This document shows, one piece after another, positions 48,620 through 56,507 of a stretch of DNA of 64,000 bases; within the stretch, counting starts at the first letter, position 1, and each line of letters opens with the position of its first letter. The notes beneath the pieces are model-generated. The model was not told the origin of the DNA. It made no database searches and worked only from the letters and a program-made list of their open reading frames with translations. Both the position numbers and the translations under genes were made by a program. The DNA is from an uncultured delta proteobacterium (GTDB taxonomy: Bacteria > Desulfobacterota > Desulfobulbia > Desulfobulbales > Desulfurivibrionaceae), in assembly GCA_903869265.1 (NCBI GenBank), contig CAIPYE010000001.1, forward strand, positions 310,001-374,000. Reading direction: 5' to 3'.

Positions 48620-48801
48620 ACGAAACAGAAGCCCGCGCCGCGCATACAGACACAGCACTGAAAGCAGCGCGTCTTTCGTTGAATCAGCCGACGCAGGTCT
48701 GTGCCGATAACGATCTGGAAGATCTCCTGGCGGGAATCACCCCGGAGAATCGCCATTTAGAAGCGGATTTCGGTGCGCCCCAAGAGCAGGAAATTCTCTG
48801 A
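48616..48801 (+). CDS. Small MazE-tail-like protein
   Basis: This 61-aa protein ends LEDLLAGITPENRHLEADFGAP, which resembles the toxin-neutralising C-terminus of MazE/PemI antitoxins (LEELLAxITPENRHxExDFG). The usual N-terminal AbrB DNA-binding domain is missing; residues 1-30 are unrelated. It starts by overlapping the Fic stop (ATGA at 48616-48619) and may be a bare neutralising peptide or a remnant. No MazF-like gene follows. Confidence 0.65.
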   Translation: MNETEARAAHTDTALKAARLSLNQPTQVCADNDLEDLLAGITPENRHLEADFGAPQEQEIL

Positions 48802-48811
48802 TGATGCGCAT

Positions 48812-49696
48812 ATGACCTCCATTCTCCAATGCCCCGTTTGCCGGGAACCTTTGCTTGCAACCGCGACCGGCTACCAATGCGCCGCGAGGCACAGCTTTGA
48901 TGCCGCCCGCCAGGGGTATGTCAACCTGGTGCTTGCCCAGAACAAACATTCCAAAGAGCCGGGAGACGACCCGGACATGATTCAAAGCCGGAGACGGTTC
49001 CTGGATCTGGGGTGCTACAATCGGGTTTCCGACGGGATCAACGAGGCAATCGGCAGTATGCTTTCGGGATTGGCGCACGGCAGCGATTGCTCCGTGCTCG
49101 ACGCTGGTTGCGGCGAAGGATTTTATCTGGCGCGGCTCAAGGAGGCTCTGGCCCGTGGCAGCGCGGCGCACCGCCGCATGGAGTACCACGGGGTCGATGT
49201 TTCCAAGTTTGCGGTGCGCCAAGCCACCCAACGCGATAGGTCCATGGCGTGGTTCGTGGCGAGCATCAACGATCTGCCCTTTTTGGATGGTTCCCTGGAT
49301 ATCGTGCTCAGTGTCTTTTCCCCGGCAAACATCTTGGAATTTGCCAGGATTCTCAAGCAAAGCGGCAGCCTCATCTTCGTAAGCCCCGGCCCGAGACACC
49401 TCAACGGGTTGCGGGAGATCATCTACCCCGTCACCCGGGAGCATGGTGCCCCTGCGATCACCGAAAAAGCCGAAGCGCTTTTTGCTCCTGCCACCGTTTC
49501 GAGGATCACCTACCCGCTCGAACTCAAAGACAATCAGACGATCATGGACCTGCTGGCCATGACCCCCTATTACTGGAACATCGACCGGGAGACAAAGGGG
49601 AAGGTGGCTGCCCTCGACCGGCTGCAGCTGGATGTGGATGTGGAGATTCGGGTCTTTAAGAAAAAAAGTGGGGACGGGACAGTCTACGCTTGTTGA
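48812..49696 (+). CDS. rlmA: 23S rRNA (guanine-N1) methyltransferase RlmA-like
   Basis: This 294-aa enzyme has an N-terminal zinc finger (CPVCREPL...YQCAARHSFD) followed by RQGYVNLV and the methyltransferase domain with LDAGCGEGFYL (about 95-105) and SVFSPANILEFARIL. These are standard for RlmA, which methylates G745 of 23S rRNA. ATG 48812 is set by alignment of the zinc finger; a ribosome site is weak, and the preceding MazE-like gene ends 10 nt before it, so coupling is likely. Confidence 0.88.
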   Translation: MTSILQCPVCREPLLATATGYQCAARHSFDAARQGYVNLVLAQNKHSKEPGDDPDMIQSRRRFLDLGCYNRVSDGINEAIGSMLSGLAHGSDCSVLDAGCGEGFYLARLKEALARGSAAHRRMEYHGVDVSKFAVRQATQRDRSMAWFVASINDLPFLDGSLDIVLSVFSPANILEFARILKQSGSLIFVSPGPRHLNGLREIIYPVTREHGAPAITEKAEALFAPATVSRITYPLELKDNQTIMDLLAMTPYYWNIDRETKGKVAALDRLQLDVDVEIRVFKKKSGDGTVYAC

Positions 49697-49709
49697 CTCA
49701 GAACGACTG

Positions 49710-49785
49710 CCCTTCGACAAGCTCAGGCCGAACGGATGTTGTCTTAATGCATTGATTCCCGTTCGTGCTGAGCCTGTCGAAGCAC
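49710..49785. repeat. REP-like inverted element after rlmA
   Basis: Half-sites TTCGACAAGCTCAGGCCGAA (49713-49732) and CCGTTCGTGCTGAGCCTGTC (49759-49778) are inverted around a 23-nt spacer. They are the same half-sites as at 24819-24888 in the reverse order. The element lies in the gap between convergent rlmA and the 91-aa gene. Confidence 0.75.
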
Positions 49786-49850
49786 CTGCTTGAACACAGT
49801 ACACTTGGCTTTCAGGTATCCGATCTTGCATCGAGAAACCTGGAACAGAA

Positions 49851-50126
49851 CTACTTGCTTCCCTTCTCCCTTTCAAATTTTTTCATCTTGTCCCCGATCC
49901 GGGCGGCTTTCTCGCATTGGGAACCTTGTTTGGGGTTGCAGTCGAGGAGGATGGTCATCACCTTGTCGGCGGTTTTATAGCAGCCGGCGTCTTCCAGCCT
50001 TCCCAAGAGGTCGGACATCAGCTTGTTGAATTCCAGACATTTTTCGTAATCGGACGAGGCACGCTGATGCAGGGTGGCTGCCTTTTCCAGATCTTCCTTG
50101 ATATCTTGCGGGATTGATTTCGACAT
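49851..50126 (-). CDS. Small helical hypothetical protein downstream of topB
   Basis: I recognise no family for this 91-aa product. It is charged and probably all-helical, with four Cys (residues 30, 49, 63 and 71) and a Lys-rich end. It starts 4 nt after the topB stop and is likely co-transcribed. Confidence 0.65.
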   Translation of the reverse strand: MSKSIPQDIKEDLEKAATLHQRASSDYEKCLEFNKLMSDLLGRLEDAGCYKTADKVMTILLDCNPKQGSQCEKAARIGDKMKKFEREKGSK

Positions 50127-50130
50127 GCGG

Positions 50131-52212
50131 TCAGGGGCGATCCGTTTTTTCCACTTTTTTCTGCCGCTCGGCCGAGGGCAACCGTAGGTCCATGACCATG
50201 CCCTGGGTGGAGAGGATGAGCATCCGCGGCTCCTCCTTGATCCGCACCGGCTGCTCCAGGATGCGCTGTTGAAGCAGGACTTGAACCTGTTTGGCGGTAA
50301 GGGCTACCCCTTTGCATTCGGGTTCGAGGACAAAATCACACCCTTCCTTCCAGCCCGAACAGCCGTAGGCTCTGTTTCCCTTGACCACCTCCTTGCCGCA
50401 GAGCGGACAGCTGCCCCAGCGGGCGGTGTCCAGCCGGGCGGCGGAGTTGCTCGTAATCAGGGTACGGATGTAGCCACTGATCCCGCCCATGAACTCGTCG
50501 GGGTCCAGTTGGCTGCGCTCGATTTTTTTGAGTTTTTCCTCCCACTCCCCGGTCATCTCCGGCGATTTGAGGAGCGGGTCCCGGATCAGGGCAATGAGGC
50601 AGCGGCCCATGTCGGTGCAGCGCAGATGTTTTTTATCGCGCTGGATATAGTTGCGGCTGAGCAACGTTTCGATGATGGCCGCGCGGGTGGCTGGCGTCCC
50701 GATGCCGCGCTCCTTGAGCGCTTCGCGCAAGGTATCGTCCTCGACAAATTTACCCGCCGCCTCCATGGCCCCCAGCAGCGAGTTTTCACTGAAATGCTTG
50801 GGCGGAATGGTTTTGCCTTCGCGCAGGGATGGCTCGTGCGGGCCGGATTCGCCTTCGCTGAAAAGGGGCAAGGTTTGCTCCTCGGCCGCGTCCTGGCTCT
50901 GTTTTTTGTTGGCAAAAAGTACGGTCCAGCCCGGCTCGACAACCTGGGTCCCCTTGGCCTCGAACTTCACCCCGTTGCTGACCCCGTCCACAGTGGTGAT
51001 ATTCTTGACGCAAACCGGATAAAAGGCAGCGATGAACTGGGTGGTGATCGCCTCGTACACCAGCTGTTCGTTGGCGCTGAGGCCGCGCGGCGCGACGCCG
51101 GTGGGGATGATGGCGTGGTGATCGCTCACCTTGGTGTCGTCGATGATCCGCTTGCTGAAAGGGAGTTTTGCCAGGTTGAGGGGCGCGATTGCTTCCGGCC
51201 GGCTGGCTTTGAGCTGTTCCAGGATTTTGGGAATGCGCGGCTGCAAATCTTTGCTGAGATAACGGGAATCGGTACGCGGATAGGTGACGAACTTTTTTTC
51301 GTAGAGGTTCTGGGTGGCGGCCAGGGTATCGGCGGCCGAGAGCCCGTGTGCCTTGTTGATCTCCCGCTGCAGGGTGGTGAGATCGAAAAGCTGGGGCGGC
51401 TGCTCTTTTTTCTCTTTCGCAACAATCCCGGTGATGGCAAAGGGCTGGCCAATGATTTTTTCCAGCAGAGCCTGGGCCTTTTCCGGCTTTTCAAAACGTT
51501 TGCCCGTGTACTTGAACACCACCTCGCGGTAGCGGGAGGTGAGCTCCCAAAAAAGCTGGGGCCGGAACTGGAGGATGGTGTCGTCGCGCTCCACGATCAT
51601 GGCCAGGACCGGGGTCTGCACCCTCCCGATGCTCCAGAGCACCCGGTCGCTGCCCCCGCCGATCCGACCGTGACGGACCGTGTAGTAACGGGTGGCGTTG
51701 AGGCCGACAATCCAGTCCGACTCGCTGCGGCAGCGGGCCGCAGCATAAAGCGGATCGTAGTCGTGGCCGTCCTTGAGATCCTTGAATGCCTCTGAAATGG
51801 CGTCGGGGGTGAGCGAGTTGAGCCAGAGGCGGCGGATGGGCTTGTCCTCGCAGTTGCACAACGCCAAAATGTAGCGGAAGATCAGCTCCCCTTCCCTCCC
51901 GGCATCCGTGGCGCAGACAATCTCCTCGGCCTGCTGGCACAGGGTTTCAATCACCTTGAACTGCTCGTCCACCCCGCGGTTCTTGATCAGGGTGAGTTTG
52001 AACTTGTCCGGCACAAAGGGGAGGGTTTCCAGCGACCAATGCTTAAGGGCCGGGTCATACTCCCCCGGCTCCTGGAGGGTCACCAAATGCCCGAAGGCCC
52101 AGGTGATCGCGCAGCCGCGCCCCTCGATATACCCCTTCTTCTTGGTCTTGATATCGAGAACCTCGGCAATGTCGCGCGCCACAGAGGGCTTCTCGGCAAT
52201 AATAACTTTCAT
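50131..52212 (-). CDS. topB: DNA topoisomerase III
   Basis: This 693-aa type IA topoisomerase passes single DNA strands. The N-terminal Toprim domain has IIAEKPSVARDIAEVL and ATDAGREGEL; the active-site Tyr311 is in TYPRTDSRYL. A C-terminal zinc finger (CPLCGKEVVKGNRAYGCSGW...C, about 600-628) is followed by a 65-residue basic tail. The length is near that of E. coli TopB (653). No ribosome site is strong, but ATG 52212 begins MKVIIAEKPS, the family start. Confidence 0.93.
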   Translation of the reverse strand: MKVIIAEKPSVARDIAEVLDIKTKKKGYIEGRGCAITWAFGHLVTLQEPGEYDPALKHWSLETLPFVPDKFKLTLIKNRGVDEQFKVIETLCQQAEEIVCATDAGREGELIFRYILALCNCEDKPIRRLWLNSLTPDAISEAFKDLKDGHDYDPLYAAARCRSESDWIVGLNATRYYTVRHGRIGGGSDRVLWSIGRVQTPVLAMIVERDDTILQFRPQLFWELTSRYREVVFKYTGKRFEKPEKAQALLEKIIGQPFAITGIVAKEKKEQPPQLFDLTTLQREINKAHGLSAADTLAATQNLYEKKFVTYPRTDSRYLSKDLQPRIPKILEQLKASRPEAIAPLNLAKLPFSKRIIDDTKVSDHHAIIPTGVAPRGLSANEQLVYEAITTQFIAAFYPVCVKNITTVDGVSNGVKFEAKGTQVVEPGWTVLFANKKQSQDAAEEQTLPLFSEGESGPHEPSLREGKTIPPKHFSENSLLGAMEAAGKFVEDDTLREALKERGIGTPATRAAIIETLLSRNYIQRDKKHLRCTDMGRCLIALIRDPLLKSPEMTGEWEEKLKKIERSQLDPDEFMGGISGYIRTLITSNSAARLDTARWGSCPLCGKEVVKGNRAYGCSGWKEGCDFVLEPECKGVALTAKQVQVLLQQRILEQPVRIKEEPRMLILSTQGMVMDLRLPSAERQKKVEKTDRP

Positions 52213-52348
52213 CGGACGATTTTCTCGCGATCAATATTTTCTTCTGTTACAAAGAAGGCAGCATGACCGTTGGCGCCCCCGCTGCACACCCGGCGCCGCA
52301 CCCTAAACCGAATTCCCCGCTGACGCAAGCCGGGATAAGCCAAAAAAA

Positions 52349-52831
52349 ATGAAAATACGCACACTCACCCCGGAAAATTATCCCAAGGCTTCCGCCCTGT
52401 TGCGGCAGGCATTCCCCCGCAGCACCCATGAGGTGCAGCTGGTGGAAAATCTCCACAAGAACGGCAAGCCGGTGCATGAGTGGGTGTGCATCCACATCAA
52501 CGCGGTCATCGGTTATATCGCTTTCACCACGGCCTACAATGGCTCGGCGGTGTGCGGCCTGCACTTGGCGCCGTTGGCGGTGAAGCCGGAGTTTCAAAGG
52601 CAGGGCATCGGCTCCGAGCTGCTGCGCTTTGCCTTACGGCAGGAGACCATCAGAGACAAGACCATCTTTGTTTTAGGCGATCCCCGTTTTTATAAAAAGT
52701 TTGGCTTTGCGCCCTGCGCCATGCCCATCTGTCCCTTTGACAAAAACAATGCCCATTTCCTGAGCCTTCGCAATAACACAACCAGCCAGTTCACGGTGGG
52801 CTATGAATCGGAGTTTGGGACCAAGAGATAG
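52349..52831 (+). CDS. GNAT family N-acetyltransferase (YhbS-like)
   Basis: This 160-aa protein has the GNAT core: LAVKPEFQRQGIGSELLRFAL is the acetyl-CoA motif A, and FVLGDPRFYKKFGFAP is the YhbS-specific motif B. The substrate is unknown. It is divergent from topB. Confidence 0.88.
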   Translation: MKIRTLTPENYPKASALLRQAFPRSTHEVQLVENLHKNGKPVHEWVCIHINAVIGYIAFTTAYNGSAVCGLHLAPLAVKPEFQRQGIGSELLRFALRQETIRDKTIFVLGDPRFYKKFGFAPCAMPICPFDKNNAHFLSLRNNTTSQFTVGYESEFGTKR

Positions 52832-52857
52832 ATGGGCATTCAGGAGAGGCGCTGGCG

Positions 52858-53394
52858 CTATTTCATCTTTGACTTCAGCTTGATCTTTTCCCCAGCAACC
52901 ATGAAGTTGCCGCGGCCGAGATGATGGATCGTCCGGGGATTTTTCACTGCGGGATCGATCCAGGCCTTGACGACTTCAAGGACAAACAGGCAATACTTGG
53001 CCACCATCCCTGTGTCAACCACCCGGCATTCGAGATTGGCAAAACACTCCTCGATGAGCGGTGCGCCAACCCGCGCCGCAGGCTTGGGGGTGAGATCAAA
53101 CCTCTCGAACTTGTCTGTGTTCGCCCCCGAGGTATTGCCGCAACCCACGACCTTTTCCGCTATCTCCACGGTGGGAATGTTGATGACGCATTCGTTGGTT
53201 GCCTCTAGCAGGCCAAAGGAATGGTTGCGATTGCTGATGACGCAACCCACCAGCGGCGGCTCGAACTCGAGCATGGTGTGCCACGACATGGTCATGATGT
53301 TTGGGCGCCCGCCAAGGGCGGTCGTGAGCAGAACGACCGGCCCCGGCTCAAGCAGGCCATAGACCTTGGACAGAGGAAAGGTTTTCCTGGCCAT
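52858..53394 (-). CDS. Flavin reductase-like FMN-binding protein
   Basis: This 178-aa protein is of the flavin reductase/DIM6-NTAB family: PNIMTMSWHTMLEFEPPLVGCVIS and TNECVINIPT are the FMN-binding signatures. It probably reduces FMN or binds it in electron transfer. Start ATG 53394 follows AGGGAG; an in-frame ATG 21 nt upstream is less likely. Confidence 0.87.
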   Translation of the reverse strand: MARKTFPLSKVYGLLEPGPVVLLTTALGGRPNIMTMSWHTMLEFEPPLVGCVISNRNHSFGLLEATNECVINIPTVEIAEKVVGCGNTSGANTDKFERFDLTPKPAARVGAPLIEECFANLECRVVDTGMVAKYCLFVLEVVKAWIDPAVKNPRTIHHLGRGNFMVAGEKIKLKSKMK

Positions 53395-53451
53395 GCTGGC
53401 TCTCCCTTTCGGCAATAAAGGTCTCGTTAAGAGGCGTCCCGAGTCGTCCGG

Positions 53452-53937
53452 TTATTCCCGAACCCAGGTAAGCCGGATGATCTTTTCGCCATCACCGTAA
53501 CTAAAATCAAGCTCGCCCTGGTAGGCGTTGTTCAATGCCTCGCCGATCCGCCGGGCCAGGTGGATGCCGGTGGTTGTTACAAGGGTGCGGCCCTCTTCCT
53601 CGGCAATGGCCATGAGCCGCTCCATGGGGTGCGCTTTTTTCTCCTGATCCTCCAGGTTGCGGATCAGGTTGGTGATCTCCTCGCGACGGGTCCCGTAAAA
53701 TCCACCCAGAATCTCCAGATAGCCGGCCGGGAAATTATCCTTGATGCGTTGGCAAGCCGGACAGACGATGGCATGGGCATTGACCGCCGCATCCCACCAG
53801 GCCCAGCGGCCCTCCAGGAACACGGCCCCGCATACGCTGCACACCGTCGGCTCGGGCAATTTCCGGCGTTCCTGGTAGGTGTCATGCCGCTTTTCCTGAA
53901 TCAGCCGATCCCTTCTTCCATATTGGCCTTTGTCCAT
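53452..53937 (-). CDS. BCAM0308-like zinc-ribbon protein
   Basis: This 161-aa protein has a four-Cys zinc site, CSVCGAVFLEGRWAW and CPACQRIKDNFPAGYL, followed by FYGTRREEITNLIRNLE, matching the BCAM0308 family. The function is unknown. The N-terminus is strongly basic (QYGRRDRLIQEKRHDTYQE). Confidence 0.8.
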   Translation of the reverse strand: MDKGQYGRRDRLIQEKRHDTYQERRKLPEPTVCSVCGAVFLEGRWAWWDAAVNAHAIVCPACQRIKDNFPAGYLEILGGFYGTRREEITNLIRNLEDQEKKAHPMERLMAIAEEEGRTLVTTTGIHLARRIGEALNNAYQGELDFSYGDGEKIIRLTWVRE

Positions 53938-54241
53938 AAGGTTTCTCTCCTTGTCTTGTACTGTTGACCTTCAGGTAGAATCACTTCCTGCAAGAGCAGC
54001 CAGGCCATGCCCGTTTCGCGATAATGGTCCCTCCCTCTGTTTTTTAAAAATCAGGCTTCCCTGTTTAAATTATACATCCAGCTACCGGGTAAAACACAAG
54101 CTCCAAATCAGTTTTATTTGCGTGCCTCTTCCTTGGTCGTGCGTTTGGAAAAAAAATCGAGAAACCCAATGAACATGGGGAGATATGCGAATATGCCTGG
54201 AGAAAATTGCGCAGCTCAGGCAAAAAATCCTAGGCACGAGA
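53938..54241. other. Intergenic stretch without recognised features
   Basis: I see no gene, hairpin or repeat here. It must hold the minus-strand promoter of the BCAM0308-like gene. Confidence 0.5.
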
Positions 54242-54973
54242 TTACCGCGAGATGGTGAAATCCCACCCCATTTCAATCGCCAGCCATTGCGGAAGAAGCA
54301 TTCTTGACCGAGAAAAATCCAAGCCAGAATTTTCTATATAATCCTGTAACGCCGTTGAAAACGGGCTGGCCACTGTGACCACCGACCGGAGCATCAGCGG
54401 CGCGTCTGCGGTGGATTCCGGATCGTTGGCTACCTGGCAGGATTGGGGCGGCGAAGAGACGAAATGCGTGCGACACACCACCGGCCGCACAGGATAGGCG
54501 CCGCATACGCCATTGACATCCAGCGGGCAGGAATGGTCGTAGCAGGAAAGGTCTGCCAGCCCGTCGATGTTGGATGACGGATGCCTGCCCGGCTTGGAAT
54601 CATCCCATTCATGCCATTGTTGGGTGCGCAACCGAAGGTCGGCTATCTGGTCTGCGGAAAATTCCCGTCGGATGTATTGCGCCAAGGTATGGGCCTCGGC
54701 ACTGTTGGTAAGGATATGATACCGGCAACAGTGACAACAACCCGGTTGACAACTTGGCACGATTCCCTCTGCGCCACGCAGCCGCTCCAGTTCGCAGGCA
54801 ATTGCTTCATCCAAAGAAGCATACACGCCGATGACAAAGCGCTCTTGCGGGGCAATGGGGATATCGGCTCCGAATTCTCCATTACCCATACCCGGATCGC
54901 TCTTCTCAACCAAACGCATCATTCTCCAATTTTTCAAGGGGATTTCAGGCAGACCACAATGAGGAGGCACCAT
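54242..54973 (-). CDS. YkgJ-family cysteine cluster protein
   Basis: This 243-aa protein contains CQPGCCHCCRYH (about 76-87) and CPLDVNGVCGAYPVRPVVCRTHF, the Cys cluster of YkgJ-like proteins that probably binds an Fe-S cluster or zinc. The function is unknown. ATG 54973 has a weak GGA site; ATG 54919 with GGAG upstream would shorten it by 18 residues and is equally plausible. Confidence 0.82.
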   Translation of the reverse strand: MVPPHCGLPEIPLKNWRMMRLVEKSDPGMGNGEFGADIPIAPQERFVIGVYASLDEAIACELERLRGAEGIVPSCQPGCCHCCRYHILTNSAEAHTLAQYIRREFSADQIADLRLRTQQWHEWDDSKPGRHPSSNIDGLADLSCYDHSCPLDVNGVCGAYPVRPVVCRTHFVSSPPQSCQVANDPESTADAPLMLRSVVTVASPFSTALQDYIENSGLDFSRSRMLLPQWLAIEMGWDFTISR

Positions 54974-55024
54974 ACTTAATTCCGGATAATTAGGCGATCA
55001 CTTTCGGCTCCTCGTCCCTTCCGG

Positions 55025-55771
55025 TCAGTCAAGGGCGCGATAATCGCCATACCGGTTCAACACCAGCAGCATCTTGTCCCGATGGGTTCCCGGCCAATAG
55101 ATCTTACCGCAGCCAAGGCATTGGCGAAAAGAGTCGTAATATTTTTTGGTGAGCGGTTCCAGTTGCTCGATGATCTGCTCCTTGCCGACGGGCTGCAAGA
55201 GCCCGTTGCAGCGCAGGCAGCGGCTCAACGGCTTGAACTGCCCCTTGATGCCGAAGAGATGAACGATTTCCGCCAACTGCCTTTCCGGATAGATTTCCCG
55301 CACCAGGTAGCCGAAGACCACCTCTTTGCGTTTTAAAAGATCCGTATCCTTGCTCAGCAGGATGCGCCTTTCCCGCACCGCCACCGCGATCAATTCCGGA
55401 TCGGAGATATAATTTTGATAAAAGGTGTCAAAACCTGCCATGCGCAGCAGGGTGGCCAGTTTGCCGACATTCATATCCACGGCAAAGGTGAGGCCAGGCA
55501 AGGGCTCGGGCCGGAGCAAGGTTGGGGTCGTTACATCCACGGGGGGAGAGAGAGGATACACATCCAGGGTGTCATCCTTGGCGCCGGGAGCGGCAAAAGA
55601 GATTTCCCGTCCGGCAACGGTCAAGCGTCCCACCTCGGTATGCGGGACTCCCAGGGCCTCGATGATATCCTTGACCGAGGCCTGCCGGGTGAGTTGGTAC
55701 TCAACCCTTTTCTGCCCTTTGAATGGAGGGCGCAGCAGCTCTTTCAGGTTTCCCCAAAAGTTGATGATCAT
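55025..55771 (-). CDS. Mut7-C RNase domain protein with ubiquitin-like N-terminus
   Basis: This 248-aa protein has an N-terminal Mut7-C ubiquitin-like domain (INFWGNLKELLRPPFKGQ... about 1-85) and a Mut7-C RNase domain (PIN-like) with FAVDMNVGKLATLLRMAGFDT, LSKDTDLL and a zinc-ribbon C-x2-C pair (CLRCNG...CLGCGKIYW). It is predicted to cut RNA. An in-frame TTG at 55870 would extend it into the adjacent attC site, so ATG 55771 is preferred. Confidence 0.82.
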   Translation of the reverse strand: MIINFWGNLKELLRPPFKGQKRVEYQLTRQASVKDIIEALGVPHTEVGRLTVAGREISFAAPGAKDDTLDVYPLSPPVDVTTPTLLRPEPLPGLTFAVDMNVGKLATLLRMAGFDTFYQNYISDPELIAVAVRERRILLSKDTDLLKRKEVVFGYLVREIYPERQLAEIVHLFGIKGQFKPLSRCLRCNGLLQPVGKEQIIEQLEPLTKKYYDSFRQCLGCGKIYWPGTHRDKMLLVLNRYGDYRALD

Positions 55772-55857
55772 CGTGAGAGGAGGCCCCCTGTCAGTGAAGG
55801 GTTTGTCGAAAAAATAAGGGGATGTCTCTAGTTTTCCACTGACTCCCGTTGAAAGAC

Positions 55858-55927
55858 GCCTAACATCCAAAGTAACCGGCGTTGTGCGGCCTCATCGCGC
55901 AGCGTCCGGTTGACTGCCGGGTTGGGC
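55858..55927 (-). repeat. attC-like recombination site of a gene cassette
   Basis: On the minus strand, GCCCAAC (55927-55921) matches R'' (RYYYAAC) and GTTAGGC (55864-55858) matches R' (GTTRRRY). Inside, AACCGGACG (55911-55903) pairs with CGCCGGTT (55881-55874), leaving one A bulged, and TGCG/CGCA extend the stem. Both spacers between the outer and inner stems are 9 nt. The stop codon of the cassette ORF lies inside, as is usual. Confidence 0.62.
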
Positions 55928-56378
55928 CGCACGGAAGTAATCGAAATACACCATATAAACCGGCCAAAAAAGATCTCGGATCTCTTGCCCGTCAACCAGG
56001 AAGTGCATTACTCCCAGTGAGTCGCCAGCTCTGCCCAGATCAGCGTGGAAGCCCTCCAATATCTCGGTTCGTCCAGCAAGCGTCTCTGCGCTGTAGTGTT
56101 TGGCGGCGTTGCATAGGGAACGCAAGACTTCATATTGAGGCATCTCATGGAAATGTGCGTGGAGGAGTTCCTCCCGTGTACGCGCGTCTCCTGGTTTGTG
56201 TTTATATGAGTCATATCCGCCCAGACATATCCATTCCCGGAGATGGTAGAGCGGAAAGACAACGTCCAAGATTCCATCCCCGGAAGGCGATTCGCAAAAC
56301 GCAGTAAAGCTGCGAACCAGCTTCTCGAAAAGCCGACGTGGGTTATTGATAGAATAGGCGCCGTTCATGAGGCCTAAC
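55864..56378 (-). mobile_element. Solitary integron-type gene cassette
   Basis: GTTAGGC occurs in the same orientation at 56378-56372 and 55864-55858, 514 bp apart. One ORF begins 4 nt after the first and ends inside an attC-like hairpin before the second. This is the layout of an excisable gene cassette. No integrase gene or second attC is visible, so it may be a secondary-site insertion or an isolated CALIN-like cassette. Confidence 0.6.
55892..56368 (-). CDS. Cassette-borne hypothetical protein
   Basis: This 158-aa protein is not recognised. It is mixed-charge and helical, with LFEKLVRSFTAFC, FPLYHLREWI and LRSLCNAAKHY, the last resembling HEPN-like helices of other hypothetical cassette proteins. 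ATG 56368 lies 4 nt from the GTTAGGC site; a TTG at 56392 would lie outside the cassette and is rejected. Confidence 0.65.
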   Translation of the reverse strand: MNGAYSINNPRRLFEKLVRSFTAFCESPSGDGILDVVFPLYHLREWICLGGYDSYKHKPGDARTREELLHAHFHEMPQYEVLRSLCNAAKHYSAETLAGRTEILEGFHADLGRAGDSLGVMHFLVDGQEIRDLFWPVYMVYFDYFRAAQPGSQPDAAR

Positions 56379-56507
56379 AAGTTATTCTGCAACTCTGGCT
56401 ATCATGCAAAAAAATCATGCTGGCCGAAATACCAGCAACGAGGGACAGGAAAAGCCGCCCCCGTGGTCGCCCCGCTCCAGGCAAAAAAATTATCCTCTTT
56501 CGCCTTC

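Noticed and set aside
55870-55870. TTG start for the Mut7-C gene
   Set aside because: It would place 33 residues in the attC core and its downstream flank, with no family similarity.
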